A stretch of DNA of 64,000 nt from contig JAFDXX010000013.1 in NCBI GenBank assembly GCA_018267705.1, positions 1-64,000 on the forward strand. The letters run 5' to 3'. Source of the DNA: Bacteroidota bacterium. Its GTDB lineage: Bacteria > Bacteroidota > Bacteroidia > Chitinophagales > Chitinophagaceae. The stretch's first letter is position 1, and each line of letters starts with the position of its first letter. The notes under the pieces were generated by a model. It had not been told where the DNA came from. It worked only from the letters and a program-made list of their open reading frames with translations, and searched no databases. This document shows positions 7,966 to 15,886 of this stretch, piece by piece. A program made the position numbers and the translations under genes.

Positions 7966-8913
7966 ATGAAGTTTCCTTCTCCTGTTTCATTGCAATGGAT
8001 ATCAGAATTAATAGATGCAGAATTAATTGGCAATACAACTGCCAATGCATTAGGAATAAATGAAATTCATAAAGTTGAAGAAGGCGATTTAGCTTTTGTT
8101 GATCATCCAAAATATTATGATACCTGTTTAAACAGCAACGCAACATTTATTATTATTAATACAAAAAATGTAGTTGTGCCAACAGGTAAAGCATTGTTAG
8201 TTACAAAGCAACCTTTTGAAGCATATCTAAAAATTGTTGAACATTTCAGACCTTTTATTTCTTACACAAAACAAATTAGTGATACTGCAACTATAGGAAA
8301 GAATACTATTATAATGCCTAATGTTTTTATTGGGCATAATGTTACAATAGGTAATAATTGTATTATTCATCCTAATGTTACAATTATGGATTATTGTGTG
8401 TTGGGAGACAATGTTGTAATACAAGCCGGCACCGTAATTGGCAGCGATGCATTTTATTATAACGGAAAAAAAGATAGAGAAATTTGGTTTAAAAAAATGA
8501 AAAGTTGCGGAACAGTTATAATTGAAGATAATGTTGAAATTGGAGCAGGTTGCACCATTGATAGGGGTGTAACACATGAAACAAGAATTGGGAAAGGAAC
8601 CATTATAGATAATATGGTGCATATTGGACATGATACTGTTGTTGGTAAAAATTGTTTGTTTGCTGCACAAGTTGGTATTGCCGGTGCAACAACTATTGAA
8701 GATGGTGTAACATTATGGGGGCAAGTTGGGGTAAGTAAAACTTTAACTATTGGTGCCAATGCAGTTGTATTAGCACAAAGCGGAGTGCCTTCTTCATTAA
8801 AAGGAGATAAAACTTATTTTGGTTATCCTGCAGAAGATGCTTCTGTTAAAAGAAGAGAGTTGGTTTGGGTAAAACGTATTCCAGAATTATGGAAAAAAGT
8901 AATGGAAGGATAA
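7966..8913 (+). CDS. lpxD: UDP-3-O-acylglucosamine N-acyltransferase (LpxD family)
   Basis: LpxD adds the N-linked 3-hydroxyacyl chain in lipid A synthesis. The 315-aa protein has the uridine-binding N-terminal domain (about residues 1-100, with 'IHKVEEGDLAFVDHPKYY') and then a left-handed beta-helix of hexapeptide repeats (residues about 105-290; 'TIGKNTIIMPNVFIGHNVTIG', in which I/V recurs every sixth residue). The probable catalytic His is H222 in His-Ile-Gly-His-Asp. It is slightly short for LpxD (usually about 340 aa) and stands away from lpxA, lpxB, lpxC or fabZ. Bacteroidota often carry two LpxD paralogues, and this looks like the shorter one, so its acyl specificity may differ from the classical enzyme. 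Confidence 0.87.
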   Translation: MKFPSPVSLQWISELIDAELIGNTTANALGINEIHKVEEGDLAFVDHPKYYDTCLNSNATFIIINTKNVVVPTGKALLVTKQPFEAYLKIVEHFRPFISYTKQISDTATIGKNTIIMPNVFIGHNVTIGNNCIIHPNVTIMDYCVLGDNVVIQAGTVIGSDAFYYNGKKDREIWFKKMKSCGTVIIEDNVEIGAGCTIDRGVTHETRIGKGTIIDNMVHIGHDTVVGKNCLFAAQVGIAGATTIEDGVTLWGQVGVSKTLTIGANAVVLAQSGVPSSLKGDKTYFGYPAEDASVKRRELVWVKRIPELWKKVMEG

Positions 8914-8937
8914 TTGCAAACAATAAATAAGTATAAC

Positions 8938-9909
8938 TTACAAATTATATTTTTGTTTTAATTCTTTACAAACGCGTTGTATTGTTTCATTTAATGCGGT
9001 GTATTGAAAAGTAGGCAAGGCTTTCAATAATTTACTATTGTCAAAATTTACTTTAGCTTGTGCAGTTTTTGCAGTTTCTTTTGTAAGCAATGGTTCTTTG
9101 CCCATTAGTTTTCCTTTAATAGCTTCTAACCTCCAAACTATTGCAGCAATTAATGGTGTTACTTTTTTGTGCGGTGGTTTTTTATTAAAGCCCTCTGCAA
9201 TAAGTGTAAATATTTTTTTATAAGAAACATTGTGCCCACTCACAATAAAACGTTGTTCAACAATATCACTTTCCATTAAAGCAATCATTGCATGTACAAC
9301 ATCTTTAACATCTACAAAACCACTAATGCCATTTGTAAACCAAGGAAATTCATTGTATGCAGATTGAAATATTTCTGATGAGCCTTTACTCCAATCTCCT
9401 GCTCCTAAAATAATAGTTGGGTTTATAATAACAGCATTTAAACCTTCGCTAATGCCACGCCAAACTTGCATTTCGGCTAAATATTTTGTTTTTCCGTATT
9501 CGCTATTACTTGTTGTTGCAGACCATTTCATTTCTTCGGTAATCATTACATCTTCTCTTATTCTTCCTAATGCAGCAACCGAACTAACATACACTAATTT
9601 TTTTACATTGGCATCAATACAAGCATTTACAATATTGGTTGTGCCTTCTACATTGGTTTGATATAATTGTTTTTTATTTTTTGGATTAAATGAAACCGCA
9701 GCAGCACAATGATACACATGTGTTATATTTTTCATTGTTTCTTCTAAAGAAACAACATCTAAAATATTTCCTTTTACCCATTGAACGTTTTGATGTGTAA
9801 ACGAGGGCTCTGTAGAGTGATATAATGCTTTAATAGTATGGCCATTGGCAACAAGTTGTTTTATTAAATGTGAGCCTACTAAACCTGAGCCACCGGTAAC
9901 TAAAATCAT
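8938..9909 (-). CDS. NAD(P)-dependent epimerase/dehydratase (extended SDR)
   Basis: The 323-aa protein is an extended short-chain dehydrogenase. It begins with the Rossmann motif 'ILVTGGSGLVGSHL' (residues 2-15), has 'VYHCAAAVSF' and 'YVSSVAALG', and the catalytic Tyr-x-x-x-Lys in 'SEYGKTKYLAE' (about residues 136-146). 'INPTIILGAGDW' follows. The pattern resembles dihydroflavonol-4-reductase-like SDRs, where substrates are diverse, so the reaction cannot be named. It follows the fur gene by 9 bases on the same strand and is probably its operon partner. Convergent with lpxD. Confidence 0.82.
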   Translation of the reverse strand: MILVTGGSGLVGSHLIKQLVANGHTIKALYHSTEPSFTHQNVQWVKGNILDVVSLEETMKNITHVYHCAAAVSFNPKNKKQLYQTNVEGTTNIVNACIDANVKKLVYVSSVAALGRIREDVMITEEMKWSATTSNSEYGKTKYLAEMQVWRGISEGLNAVIINPTIILGAGDWSKGSSEIFQSAYNEFPWFTNGISGFVDVKDVVHAMIALMESDIVEQRFIVSGHNVSYKKIFTLIAEGFNKKPPHKKVTPLIAAIVWRLEAIKGKLMGKEPLLTKETAKTAQAKVNFDNSKLLKALPTFQYTALNETIQRVCKELKQKYNL

Positions 9910-9918
9910 AATAATTAT

Positions 9919-10341
9919 TTATTTGTTGCTGCAGTTTTTACAAATTCCGCTCATTACAACATCTGTTCTTGTTTGTTTAAACCCTGCAGGTAAATTTATG
10001 GCAGGTATTGCAATATGTTCTAAACAATATGTAAGATCACAAACATCGCAAATAAAATGAGCATGATTATCATTATGATGACCTTGCGAGCAATTGTCTT
10101 TACATAAAGCGTATAGAACAGAATTATCTGTTGTGGGAATGGTATGAATAATTCCTTTTTCAACAAAAACCTGTAAGGTTCTGTAAATGGTTACTCTATC
10201 AAATTGTTCGGAAGATTTTTTTTCTATATCGGCATGTGCTAAAGCTCCGTTACTTTTTTGAAACAGTTCTAAAATAGCTGTTCTGCTTCCGGTAACACTT
10301 AGTTGATTTTTTTTTAATATATCATTAGTATCACTTTTCAT
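9919..10341 (-). CDS. Fur-family metalloregulator (possibly Zur-like)
   Basis: The 140-aa protein has the Fur winged helix: 'RTAILELFQKSNGALAHADIE' and the recognition helix 'FDRVTIYRTLQVFVEKG' (residues 47-63). The dimerisation domain has a structural zinc site formed by C98-x-x-C101 and C134-x-x-C137. A His-rich loop (H88, H89, H93, H95) contributes sensor ligands. Whether it senses zinc, iron or peroxide is not clear; the neighbours (a MerC-domain protein and the copper chaperone Sco1) and the palindrome at 11072-11088 favour a metal such as zinc. It lies between sco1 (30-base gap) and an SDR gene (9-base gap), all read leftwards. Confidence 0.88.
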   Translation of the reverse strand: MKSDTNDILKKNQLSVTGSRTAILELFQKSNGALAHADIEKKSSEQFDRVTIYRTLQVFVEKGIIHTIPTTDNSVLYALCKDNCSQGHHNDNHAHFICDVCDLTYCLEHIAIPAINLPAGFKQTRTDVVMSGICKNCSNK

Positions 10342-10371
10342 ACTTCTTCATTTTGCTTAGTAAATAAAATT

Positions 10372-10998
10372 CTATTGTTCTTGTTTTTCTTTTAATAATC
10401 CTGCTATATCTTTTTTTAATTTTTCTATTTCATTATTTTTTAACCCATCATATACACCGCCACGCACATTTCCATTTTTATCTACCAATGCAAAAAATTG
10501 CGTATGCATAAAATCATCATCAATGTTGGCAAGTGCACGCTTGGGGTCATCAATACCATAACTATTTCTGGCAATATTGTATAAACTATCTTTTCTTCCT
10601 GTTAAGAATACCCATTTTTTTGTATCAACTTTTAAAGAATCGGCATAATGTTTTATAACTGAAACAGAATCTGTACCGGGGTTGCAGGTGCTAGAAACAA
10701 TTAAAAAATTGGGTTCGTTTTTAAAGGCTTCATAAATTAATTTCATGTTGTTATTCATTTTGGGGCAAATACCTTTGCAGGTTGTAAAAAAATAATTTAC
10801 AACACATACTTTGCCTTGCATGTTAGTATTTGTAAATACATTTCCATCTTGATTTAAAAATGAAAAACTTTCTATTCTGCTTCTTTTGGGCAAAGAACTT
10901 TTATTAAAAAAATCGGTTCCTTTAAAAATAAAAACTTGAAACACAATAGTTAAAACAATAAAGAACAATAAATAATACAATATCTTTTTCTTATTCAT
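10372..10998 (-). CDS. SCO1/SenC family copper chaperone
   Basis: Sco proteins deliver copper to the CuA site of cytochrome c oxidase or act as thiol-redox factors outside the cytoplasm. The 208-aa protein has an N-terminal membrane anchor (about residues 7-25) and a thioredoxin-like domain with the copper-binding pair C74-x-x-x-C78 in 'FFTTCKGICPKM' and the distal His ligand H165 in 'DDFMHTQFF'. All three ligands are present. It is the first gene of the leftward run sco1-fur-epimerase and is divergent from the MerC-domain gene. Cytochrome oxidase genes are not in this window. Confidence 0.88.
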   Translation of the reverse strand: MNKKKILYYLLFFIVLTIVFQVFIFKGTDFFNKSSLPKRSRIESFSFLNQDGNVFTNTNMQGKVCVVNYFFTTCKGICPKMNNNMKLIYEAFKNEPNFLIVSSTCNPGTDSVSVIKHYADSLKVDTKKWVFLTGRKDSLYNIARNSYGIDDPKRALANIDDDFMHTQFFALVDKNGNVRGGVYDGLKNNEIEKLKKDIAGLLKEKQEQ

Positions 10999-11015
10999 TT
11001 CTAAAAATTAAAATG

Positions 11016-11044
11016 CAAATTTAGTTATTGCTAAAGCAAGCAAA
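11016..11044 (-). promoter_or_regulatory. Candidate promoter of the sco1-fur-epimerase run
   Basis: On the minus strand TTTG (11044-11041) is followed after 17 bases by TAAATTTG (11023-11016), a full match to the -7 consensus TAnnTTTG. The -7 box ends 17 bases before the sco1 ATG. Spacing is slightly short of the usual 19. The palindrome at 11072-11088 lies just upstream of this promoter. Confidence 0.5.
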
Positions 11045-11070
11045 GGAGAATAAAATATTGATTGTGTAGA

Positions 11071-11101
11071 TTTGCAACATTGTTGCAATATGTTATATTT
11101 G
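11071..11101 (+). promoter_or_regulatory. merC promoter with an embedded 7-3-7 palindromic operator
   Basis: TTTG at 11071-11074 and TATATTTG at 11094-11101 are perfect -33 and -7 boxes separated by exactly 19 bases. Overlapping the -33 box and spacer is the perfect inverted repeat TTGCAAC-ATT-GTTGCAA (11072-11088). Its size and symmetry are those of a Fur-family box, and a Fur-family gene lies 750 bases away. Binding there would block RNA polymerase. The -7 box ends 4 bases before the merC ATG, so the transcript should have almost no leader. Confidence 0.65.
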
Positions 11102-11105
11102 CAAA

Positions 11106-11498
11106 ATGTTTCGTAAAATTAATTGGGATGCTTTTGGTATTGCTGCTTCGTTGGCGTGTGCCATACATTGTGCCATACTACCTTTGGTGCTAACCAGTTT
11201 GCCATTGTTTGGTGTAGAAATAATTGATAATGTTTCTTTTGAATATGGAATGATTGCGTTAGCGTTTTTGGTGGGTGCATATTCTTTGTATCATGGATGG
11301 AAAAAACATCATCATAGTGTTATTCCGTTAATTATTTTTTCTGTTGGAATACTTTTATTGGTGGCCAAACAAATTTGGCATAATCTTCAATTGGTGTTTT
11401 TAATTCCTGCTGTTGTATTTATTGTGTATGCTCATTTATTAAATTATAAATCTTGCAGAAAACACAATCATGCACATAAAGATGATTGTAACCATTAG
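11106..11498 (+). CDS. MerC-domain membrane protein
   Basis: The 130-aa protein has about four membrane segments and the MerC pattern: a Cys/His cluster in the first helix (C18, H21, C22 in 'SLACAIHCAILPLVL') and a His-rich end (His-Lys-His-His near residue 65 and 'KHNHAHKDDCNH' at the C-terminus). MerC was described as a mercury uptake protein in mer operons, but no merA, merP or merR is here. The surrounding Fur-type regulator, its candidate operator and Sco1 suggest transport or handling of a nutrient metal. Substrate unproven. Confidence 0.75.
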   Translation: MFRKINWDAFGIAASLACAIHCAILPLVLTSLPLFGVEIIDNVSFEYGMIALAFLVGAYSLYHGWKKHHHSVIPLIIFSVGILLLVAKQIWHNLQLVFLIPAVVFIVYAHLLNYKSCRKHNHAHKDDCNH

Positions 11499-11515
11499 TT
11501 TATAATTAAAAAAAA

Positions 11516-12640
11516 CTAAGCCATTGTTTTTAAAATACTTTGCCACATTAAATTGGCGGTTATATCCCAAGTAAATTTTTTGTATTGTTGTTTTCCCTCA
11601 TCAATAATATTATTACGCAGCGTTTCATCTTTATATAATTGCATCATTTTTTCTGCTAATTCATTATAATTATTTGGATTAGCGTATAATGCAGCCGTAC
11701 CACATATTTCAGGCATACTACTTACATTGCTTGTTATTACAGGAACATTACATTGCATGGCTTCTAAAGGGGGTACACCAAAGCCTTCAAAAAACGAAGG
11801 GAAAATTAATGTATAAGCCGATGCTGTAATGTGGGCTAATTCATCTTCATTTATATATCCTAATAATACTATATCGCTTTTATATTTATAGGTTTCCAGT
11901 TTATCTAAAAAATCATTGTTTTGCCATGCTAACCTTCCGGCAATCAACAACTTCATATTACTTTGTTGTCTTTTTTTAAAAACAGAAAATGCTTTTAATA
12001 AGGTTAATAAATTTTTTCTTGGATGAATGCCTCCGGTAAATAAAAAATACTCGCAACCATTGGTATATTTTTCTTTTACGGCAGATTGTAATACATAGGG
12101 AATAGTTGTAAATAAAGGTTTTGCTGCACTATATACTACACTAATTTTTTCTGAAGGAATTTTATATTGATTAATAATATCTTGTTTTGAAAATTCAGAA
12201 ACGGTTGCTATTTGTTTTGCTTTTTGTAAAAACTTTGGTGTGAATTTTTTATAGTATAACAAATGTTGTTTGCCAATAAATTTTGGATAATGTATAAAAG
12301 CCAAATCATGCACTATTAATAGTTGCGGAAATTTTGTTGTTAAACTGCAAAATCCATAAGGTTGTACAACAACATCAGGTTTAATAGAACGCAATGCCCA
12401 AGCCAATTTTACGTCGTACCAGAATTTAAATGCTAATGCATGCCTTGCTTTAGGTTTTATTACAATTGGTTTAATGTTAGCAGAAAAAATGAATTGTTCA
12501 TCATAAGCTCTGTCAAATAAAAAAATAAATTCATGTTCAACATATTTTGCGGCCAATCTTCTGAATATTTCCTGAACAAAATATCCGTAGCCTTCCAAAT
12601 TATTCTTCTGTAAAAAAATAGTATTTACTGCAATTCGCAT
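11516..12640 (-). CDS. Glycosyltransferase family 4 (GT-B fold)
   Basis: The 374-aa protein is a retaining GT4-type transferase. The C-terminal nucleotide-sugar domain is clear: 'FTGGIHPRKNLLTLLKAF' (about residues 199-216), then 'FPSFFEGFGVPPLEAMQCN' with the E-x7-E motif, 'VPVITSNVSSMPEICGTAA'. The N-terminal acceptor domain contains 'KNNLEGYGYFVQEIFRRL' and 'PQLLIVHDLAFIHYPKF'. The sugar and acceptor are unknown; cell-surface polysaccharide or glycolipid synthesis is likely. It follows the 3-hydroxyacyl-CoA dehydrogenase gene by 14 bases, which is probably operon packing and not shared function. Confidence 0.87.
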   Translation of the reverse strand: MRIAVNTIFLQKNNLEGYGYFVQEIFRRLAAKYVEHEFIFLFDRAYDEQFIFSANIKPIVIKPKARHALAFKFWYDVKLAWALRSIKPDVVVQPYGFCSLTTKFPQLLIVHDLAFIHYPKFIGKQHLLYYKKFTPKFLQKAKQIATVSEFSKQDIINQYKIPSEKISVVYSAAKPLFTTIPYVLQSAVKEKYTNGCEYFLFTGGIHPRKNLLTLLKAFSVFKKRQQSNMKLLIAGRLAWQNNDFLDKLETYKYKSDIVLLGYINEDELAHITASAYTLIFPSFFEGFGVPPLEAMQCNVPVITSNVSSMPEICGTAALYANPNNYNELAEKMMQLYKDETLRNNIIDEGKQQYKKFTWDITANLMWQSILKTMA

Positions 12641-12654
12641 TTAAAACACATTTA

Positions 12655-13503
12655 CTAATAGTTATAAAAACCTTTTCTTGTTTTTTTACCCAATTCTTTT
12701 GCTTCTACTTTTTGTTGTTGAATAATAGAAGGTTTTAATCTTTCGGGTTTACCTAAATCGTTCCAAACAATATTGCTAACATTATAATTAATATCCATTC
12801 CAATTAAATCCATCAATTTAAATGGACCCATTTTAAAACCACTTGCTTGCATAATAGTATCTACATTTTCTATAGTTGCTAAATTTAATTCTATCAACCT
12901 CATTGCTTCTAAGTAATAATGCCTTGCAACTCTGTTTACAATAAAGCCGGGGGCATCATTACAAATAACAGCTGTTTTACCCAATGCGGTACTTAATAAA
13001 CATAATTGTTTAATAACATTATTATTTGTTGTAGTTGCTTTAATTACTTCAACCAATTTCATAATAGTTGCAGGATTAAAAAAGTGCATTCCTGCAAACA
13101 TTTGCGGACGCTGCATTTCAGCTGCTAATTGATTTATTGAAATGGAAGATGTATTGCTTGCTATAATAGTTTCTGTATTGTTTATTTGTTCTAATTGTTT
13201 AAATAAATTTAGTTTAGCTTCTTTGTTTTCAACAATTGCTTCAATAATTAAATGGGCAGTACAATTATTAATATTAGATGTATATTGTATATTATCAATT
13301 GTTTGCTGCTCTTCATCTTTAGTAATTTTATTTTTTAAAACTAATGCTTGCAAACTGCTTTTTATTAAAAGGCTGCTTTTGTTTAATACTTCTTCATTTA
13401 AATCAAATAAAACAGTTTTAAATCCATGTTGAGCTATAATTTGTGCAATGCCACTACCCATGGTTCCTGCACCACAAACAACTATTTTTTTTATTACTAA
13501 CAT
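12655..13503 (-). CDS. 3-hydroxyacyl-CoA (3-hydroxybutyryl-CoA) dehydrogenase
   Basis: This enzyme oxidises (S)-3-hydroxyacyl-CoA with NAD+ in beta-oxidation or butanoate metabolism. The 282-aa protein has the NAD motif 'GAGTMGSGIAQ' (residues 11-21), 'IASNTSSISINQLA' with the catalytic Ser, 'GMHFFNPATIMKLVEV' with the catalytic His, and the C-terminal domain start 'NDAPGFIVNRVARHYYLEAMRL'. The single-domain size without a hydratase fusion fits the short-chain HBD/PaaH type. A thiolase gene at 61173 could supply a later step, but it is 48 kb away. Confidence 0.9.
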   Translation of the reverse strand: MLVIKKIVVCGAGTMGSGIAQIIAQHGFKTVLFDLNEEVLNKSSLLIKSSLQALVLKNKITKDEEQQTIDNIQYTSNINNCTAHLIIEAIVENKEAKLNLFKQLEQINNTETIIASNTSSISINQLAAEMQRPQMFAGMHFFNPATIMKLVEVIKATTTNNNVIKQLCLLSTALGKTAVICNDAPGFIVNRVARHYYLEAMRLIELNLATIENVDTIMQASGFKMGPFKLMDLIGMDINYNVSNIVWNDLGKPERLKPSIIQQQKVEAKELGKKTRKGFYNY

Positions 13504-13507
13504 AGGT

Positions 13508-13515
13508 GCAAGATA
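13508..13515 (-). promoter_or_regulatory. Candidate -7 box for the 3-hydroxyacyl-CoA dehydrogenase gene
   Basis: The minus strand reads TATCTTGC, which matches TAnnTTTG at six of eight positions and is the same octamer seen before mscS. It ends only 4 bases before the ATG, implying a leaderless or nearly leaderless message. Confidence 0.35.
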
Positions 13516-13542
13516 GTTGGAATTAAATATTATTTTTACAGT

Positions 13543-14082
13543 ATGGCATTAGAACAATTAGATTTATTTGGCTACGAAGCACCTAAACCTGTTGTAAAAA
13601 CAAAAAAGGTTAAGCCTGCTGTTAAACCTATTGTTACAAAAGAAGAAATTATTATTGAAGAAGAAGTTAAACTAAAAGAAAAAGGAAAACGCGGCAGAAA
13701 GTCTTATAAAGAAATGTACAATAGTGCCGATTTGATTAATATTCCTGATGATGAAACGCTTGATAAAAAATTATATTACTCTATAAGCGAAGTGGCGGAA
13801 TGGTTTAATGTAAATCCATCTTTACTACGCTTTTGGGAAAGTGAGTTTGATATTTTACAACCTCGTAAAAACAGAAAAGGTGATAGGCTTTTTAAAAAAG
13901 AAGACATTAAAAATTTAGAGTTGATACATTACTTGTTGCGTAATAAAAAATACAGCATTGAAGGTGCAAAAGATTATCTGAAAAATAATAAAAACAATTT
14001 GGCACTTCACCAACAACTAACAGCAGCACTAAACAACTGTAAGGCATTTTTATTAGAATTGAAAGCTAATTTGAATTCTTAG
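13543..14082 (+). CDS. MerR-family transcriptional regulator
   Basis: The 179-aa protein has a long charged N-terminal tail (residues 1-80, Lys/Glu-rich, with 'GKRGRKSYKEMY') followed by a MerR winged helix: 'YYSISEVAEWFNVNPSLLRFWE' (about residues 83-104), 'LQPRKNRKGDRLFKKEDIKNLELIHYLL' and a short C-terminal coil. No effector domain with metal-binding Cys is present, so it is not a metal sensor. Such short MerR-like proteins are widespread in Bacteroidota and their targets are unknown. Divergent from the 3-hydroxyacyl-CoA dehydrogenase gene with only 39 bases between them. Confidence 0.83.
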   Translation: MALEQLDLFGYEAPKPVVKTKKVKPAVKPIVTKEEIIIEEEVKLKEKGKRGRKSYKEMYNSADLINIPDDETLDKKLYYSISEVAEWFNVNPSLLRFWESEFDILQPRKNRKGDRLFKKEDIKNLELIHYLLRNKKYSIEGAKDYLKNNKNNLALHQQLTAALNNCKAFLLELKANLNS

Positions 14083-14265
14083 TTTAATCTGTTTGTTAAT
14101 AGCTTTTACCTTTCTATATATTTACATAGTTGTACTCAAAAAAGTATTATCACTTATTGCAACAAAAATTGTAATTATTAAGGATAGATATTTTTACATT
14201 ATAACAAACTCACTCTTAAATAAGCATTTGGTTATTTTTACGCATTGTTAATTATAATAGGATTT

Positions 14266-14778
14266 ATGAAAAAAATAATTGGTTTATTATTCTTTACAGG
14301 ATTAATTGCTTGTTCAACACATCATAAAATAGTTTATCAAACCATACAAAACGGAAATGAAAAAATATTAAAGGGATATATTACCCGTAAAGTATTGCAA
14401 AATGATTCTTCTTTTAAATGGTTTAATGAGAACATGCAACTCGGACAAACAGATGCCAGTGCTGTAGCGGCTTTCAGTAAGAATAAAAATAAATTTACCA
14501 TGATTATTTTTTGCGGAACATGGTGCCACGATACACAATTTTTACTTCCACAATTTTATAAATTGGTTGATGAAAGCCATTATCCGGATAAAAATATTCT
14601 ATTATTAGCGGTTGATGAAAACAAACAAACTATAAATAATTTACAGATAAAATATGCTGTAACAAGTGTGCCTACTTTTATTGTATTGCAAAATGAAAAA
14701 GAAGTTGCACGTGTGGTTGAATATGGAAAATATGGATTAATTGATAAAGAATTAGGAGAGATTGTTTCTAAGTTGTAA
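14266..14778 (+). CDS. Thioredoxin-like lipoprotein lacking the second active-site Cys
   Basis: The start at 14266 is preferred over 14245 because it gives a standard lipoprotein signal (MKKIIGLLFFTG...Leu-Ile-Ala-Cys, lipobox at about residues 13-16). The 170-aa precursor has a thioredoxin fold: strand 'KFTMIIFCGTWCHDTQFLLPQF' (about residues 78-99) and the cis-proline segment 'VTSVPTFIVLQ'. The usual Trp-Cys-x-x-Cys is Trp-Cys-His-Asp-Thr, so the resolving Cys is missing; an extra Cys precedes the motif (Phe-Cys-Gly-Thr-Trp-Cys). It may therefore act as a single-Cys reductase, isomerase or binding protein. Its stop abuts the stop of the convergent mscS gene with no gap. Confidence 0.8.
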   Translation: MKKIIGLLFFTGLIACSTHHKIVYQTIQNGNEKILKGYITRKVLQNDSSFKWFNENMQLGQTDASAVAAFSKNKNKFTMIIFCGTWCHDTQFLLPQFYKLVDESHYPDKNILLLAVDENKQTINNLQIKYAVTSVPTFIVLQNEKEVARVVEYGKYGLIDKELGEIVSKL

Positions 14779-15873
14779 CTATTGTTTATTGGTTATAACA
14801 ACTTCGGTATTTGCAGCAGCTAATTGTAAATTTTGTTGGGTTAGAATATCAATTGTTTTTAAATTAATTCTTTCTCTTAAAGCAAAATAATCATCAATAT
14901 CTTGCGGCATGGCAGACAAATAATCTATAGCAATTATATGTGCATTTTTGCCCGTATCCATTAAATATACATGGTATTTTTCTACAGTAGGCTCTGCCTC
15001 AATAGTTTGCTTTACGGCAAATAAAAATTGTTTTAATTGTTCTGTAGAAGTTGAAATAGATAATTCAATTTTTAATTCTGTTTTGCGTTGTGTGCGTAGT
15101 GTAATATTATCAATAATGGTATCAACCATTTGTTTATTGGGAACCGATAAATAAGTTTTTGCTTCAGTTCTTACCCTTGTGCTGCGTAATCCAATTTTTT
15201 CTATAGTGCCTGTAAAACTTTGTACTTTAACAGTATCACCGGTTATAAAGGGTTTATCAAAAAATATAATAAATGATGCAATTAAATTTTCTAAACTCTC
15301 TCTTAAACTTAATGCCACAGCTGCACCAACAATGCTTAAGCCGGTTAATATGTTACTAATATTTTTATTGAATGAAAAACGAAGAATTAATAATATGCCA
15401 ATTAATACAAGTATTACTTTAAAAAAATCTTTGAAAAAAACAACAAGTTGGTTTTCTGATTGGTCTGCTGTTTGATTGGCTTTTTCTTCTAAAATCATTG
15501 CGGCAAAATCTATGGCACGCAAGCAAAGCCAAATAAAAACCCAAACCATAATGGCGTTTGATAAACTATCTAATAAAACACGTAGTGTAATTTTATAAAT
15601 TTTAAAATCAATGTCTTTAGGAAAATAAAGTTTATCAAAAGCTATAAATGAAATAAAAATGAGTAAGAATAATTCTAAAGGCGGAATTATTAAATTAACA
15701 AAAGCATCTTTATGTAAGGCCTTTCCTTTTTTAGAAAAAATTTTGTATAATATTCTTGCAAAATATTTTGAAATAAAACGTTTTACAATAAATGCAAATA
15801 ATATACATGCAAAAACAATTAAGTAGCTCTTAATAGTATTATCTAAAAAAACTTGTTGTAAAAATTTTTGCAT
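14779..15873 (-). CDS. MscS-family mechanosensitive ion channel
   Basis: The 364-aa protein has about four or five membrane segments (the first near residues 15-30) and an MscS domain. The pore-lining helix appears as 'GLSIVGAAVALSLRESLENLIASFIIFFDKPF' and the beta domain as 'VKVQSFTGTIEKIGLRSTRVRT', both diagnostic. The C-terminal alpha/beta part is short. These channels open on membrane tension to release osmolytes. It follows lpxH by 13 bases, but its own -7-like box lies inside that gap, so it may be transcribed both with the rsfS-ftsH-LUD-lpxH run and alone. Confidence 0.88.
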   Translation of the reverse strand: MQKFLQQVFLDNTIKSYLIVFACILFAFIVKRFISKYFARILYKIFSKKGKALHKDAFVNLIIPPLELFLLIFISFIAFDKLYFPKDIDFKIYKITLRVLLDSLSNAIMVWVFIWLCLRAIDFAAMILEEKANQTADQSENQLVVFFKDFFKVILVLIGILLILRFSFNKNISNILTGLSIVGAAVALSLRESLENLIASFIIFFDKPFITGDTVKVQSFTGTIEKIGLRSTRVRTEAKTYLSVPNKQMVDTIIDNITLRTQRKTELKIELSISTSTEQLKQFLFAVKQTIEAEPTVEKYHVYLMDTGKNAHIIAIDYLSAMPQDIDDYFALRERINLKTIDILTQQNLQLAAANTEVVITNKQ

Positions 15874-15877
15874 GTGT

Positions 15878-15885
15878 GCAAGATA
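15878..15885 (-). promoter_or_regulatory. Candidate internal -7 box for mscS
   Basis: The minus strand reads TATCTTGC between the lpxH stop and the mscS ATG, ending 4 bases before the ATG. A transcript from it would start at or within a base or two of the start codon. Confidence 0.35.
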
Positions 15886-15886
15886 A

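Noticed and set aside
7735-8146. Minus-strand frames of 64 and 76 codons upstream of and across the lpxD start
   Set aside because: Composition is Phe/Ile/Lys/Cys-rich as expected from AT-rich spacer, one overlaps the clear start of lpxD, and no terminator or promoter matches them.
8227-8759. Long open frames antisense to lpxD (147 and 100 codons)
   Set aside because: The hexapeptide repeats of LpxD have periodic codons that keep the other strand open; products are Cys/Asn/Ile-rich without a fold.
11106-11498. Mercury resistance locus
   Set aside because: Only a MerC-domain gene is present; no merA, merP, merT or mercury-type MerR was found. The MerR-like gene at 13543 has no metal-binding Cys.
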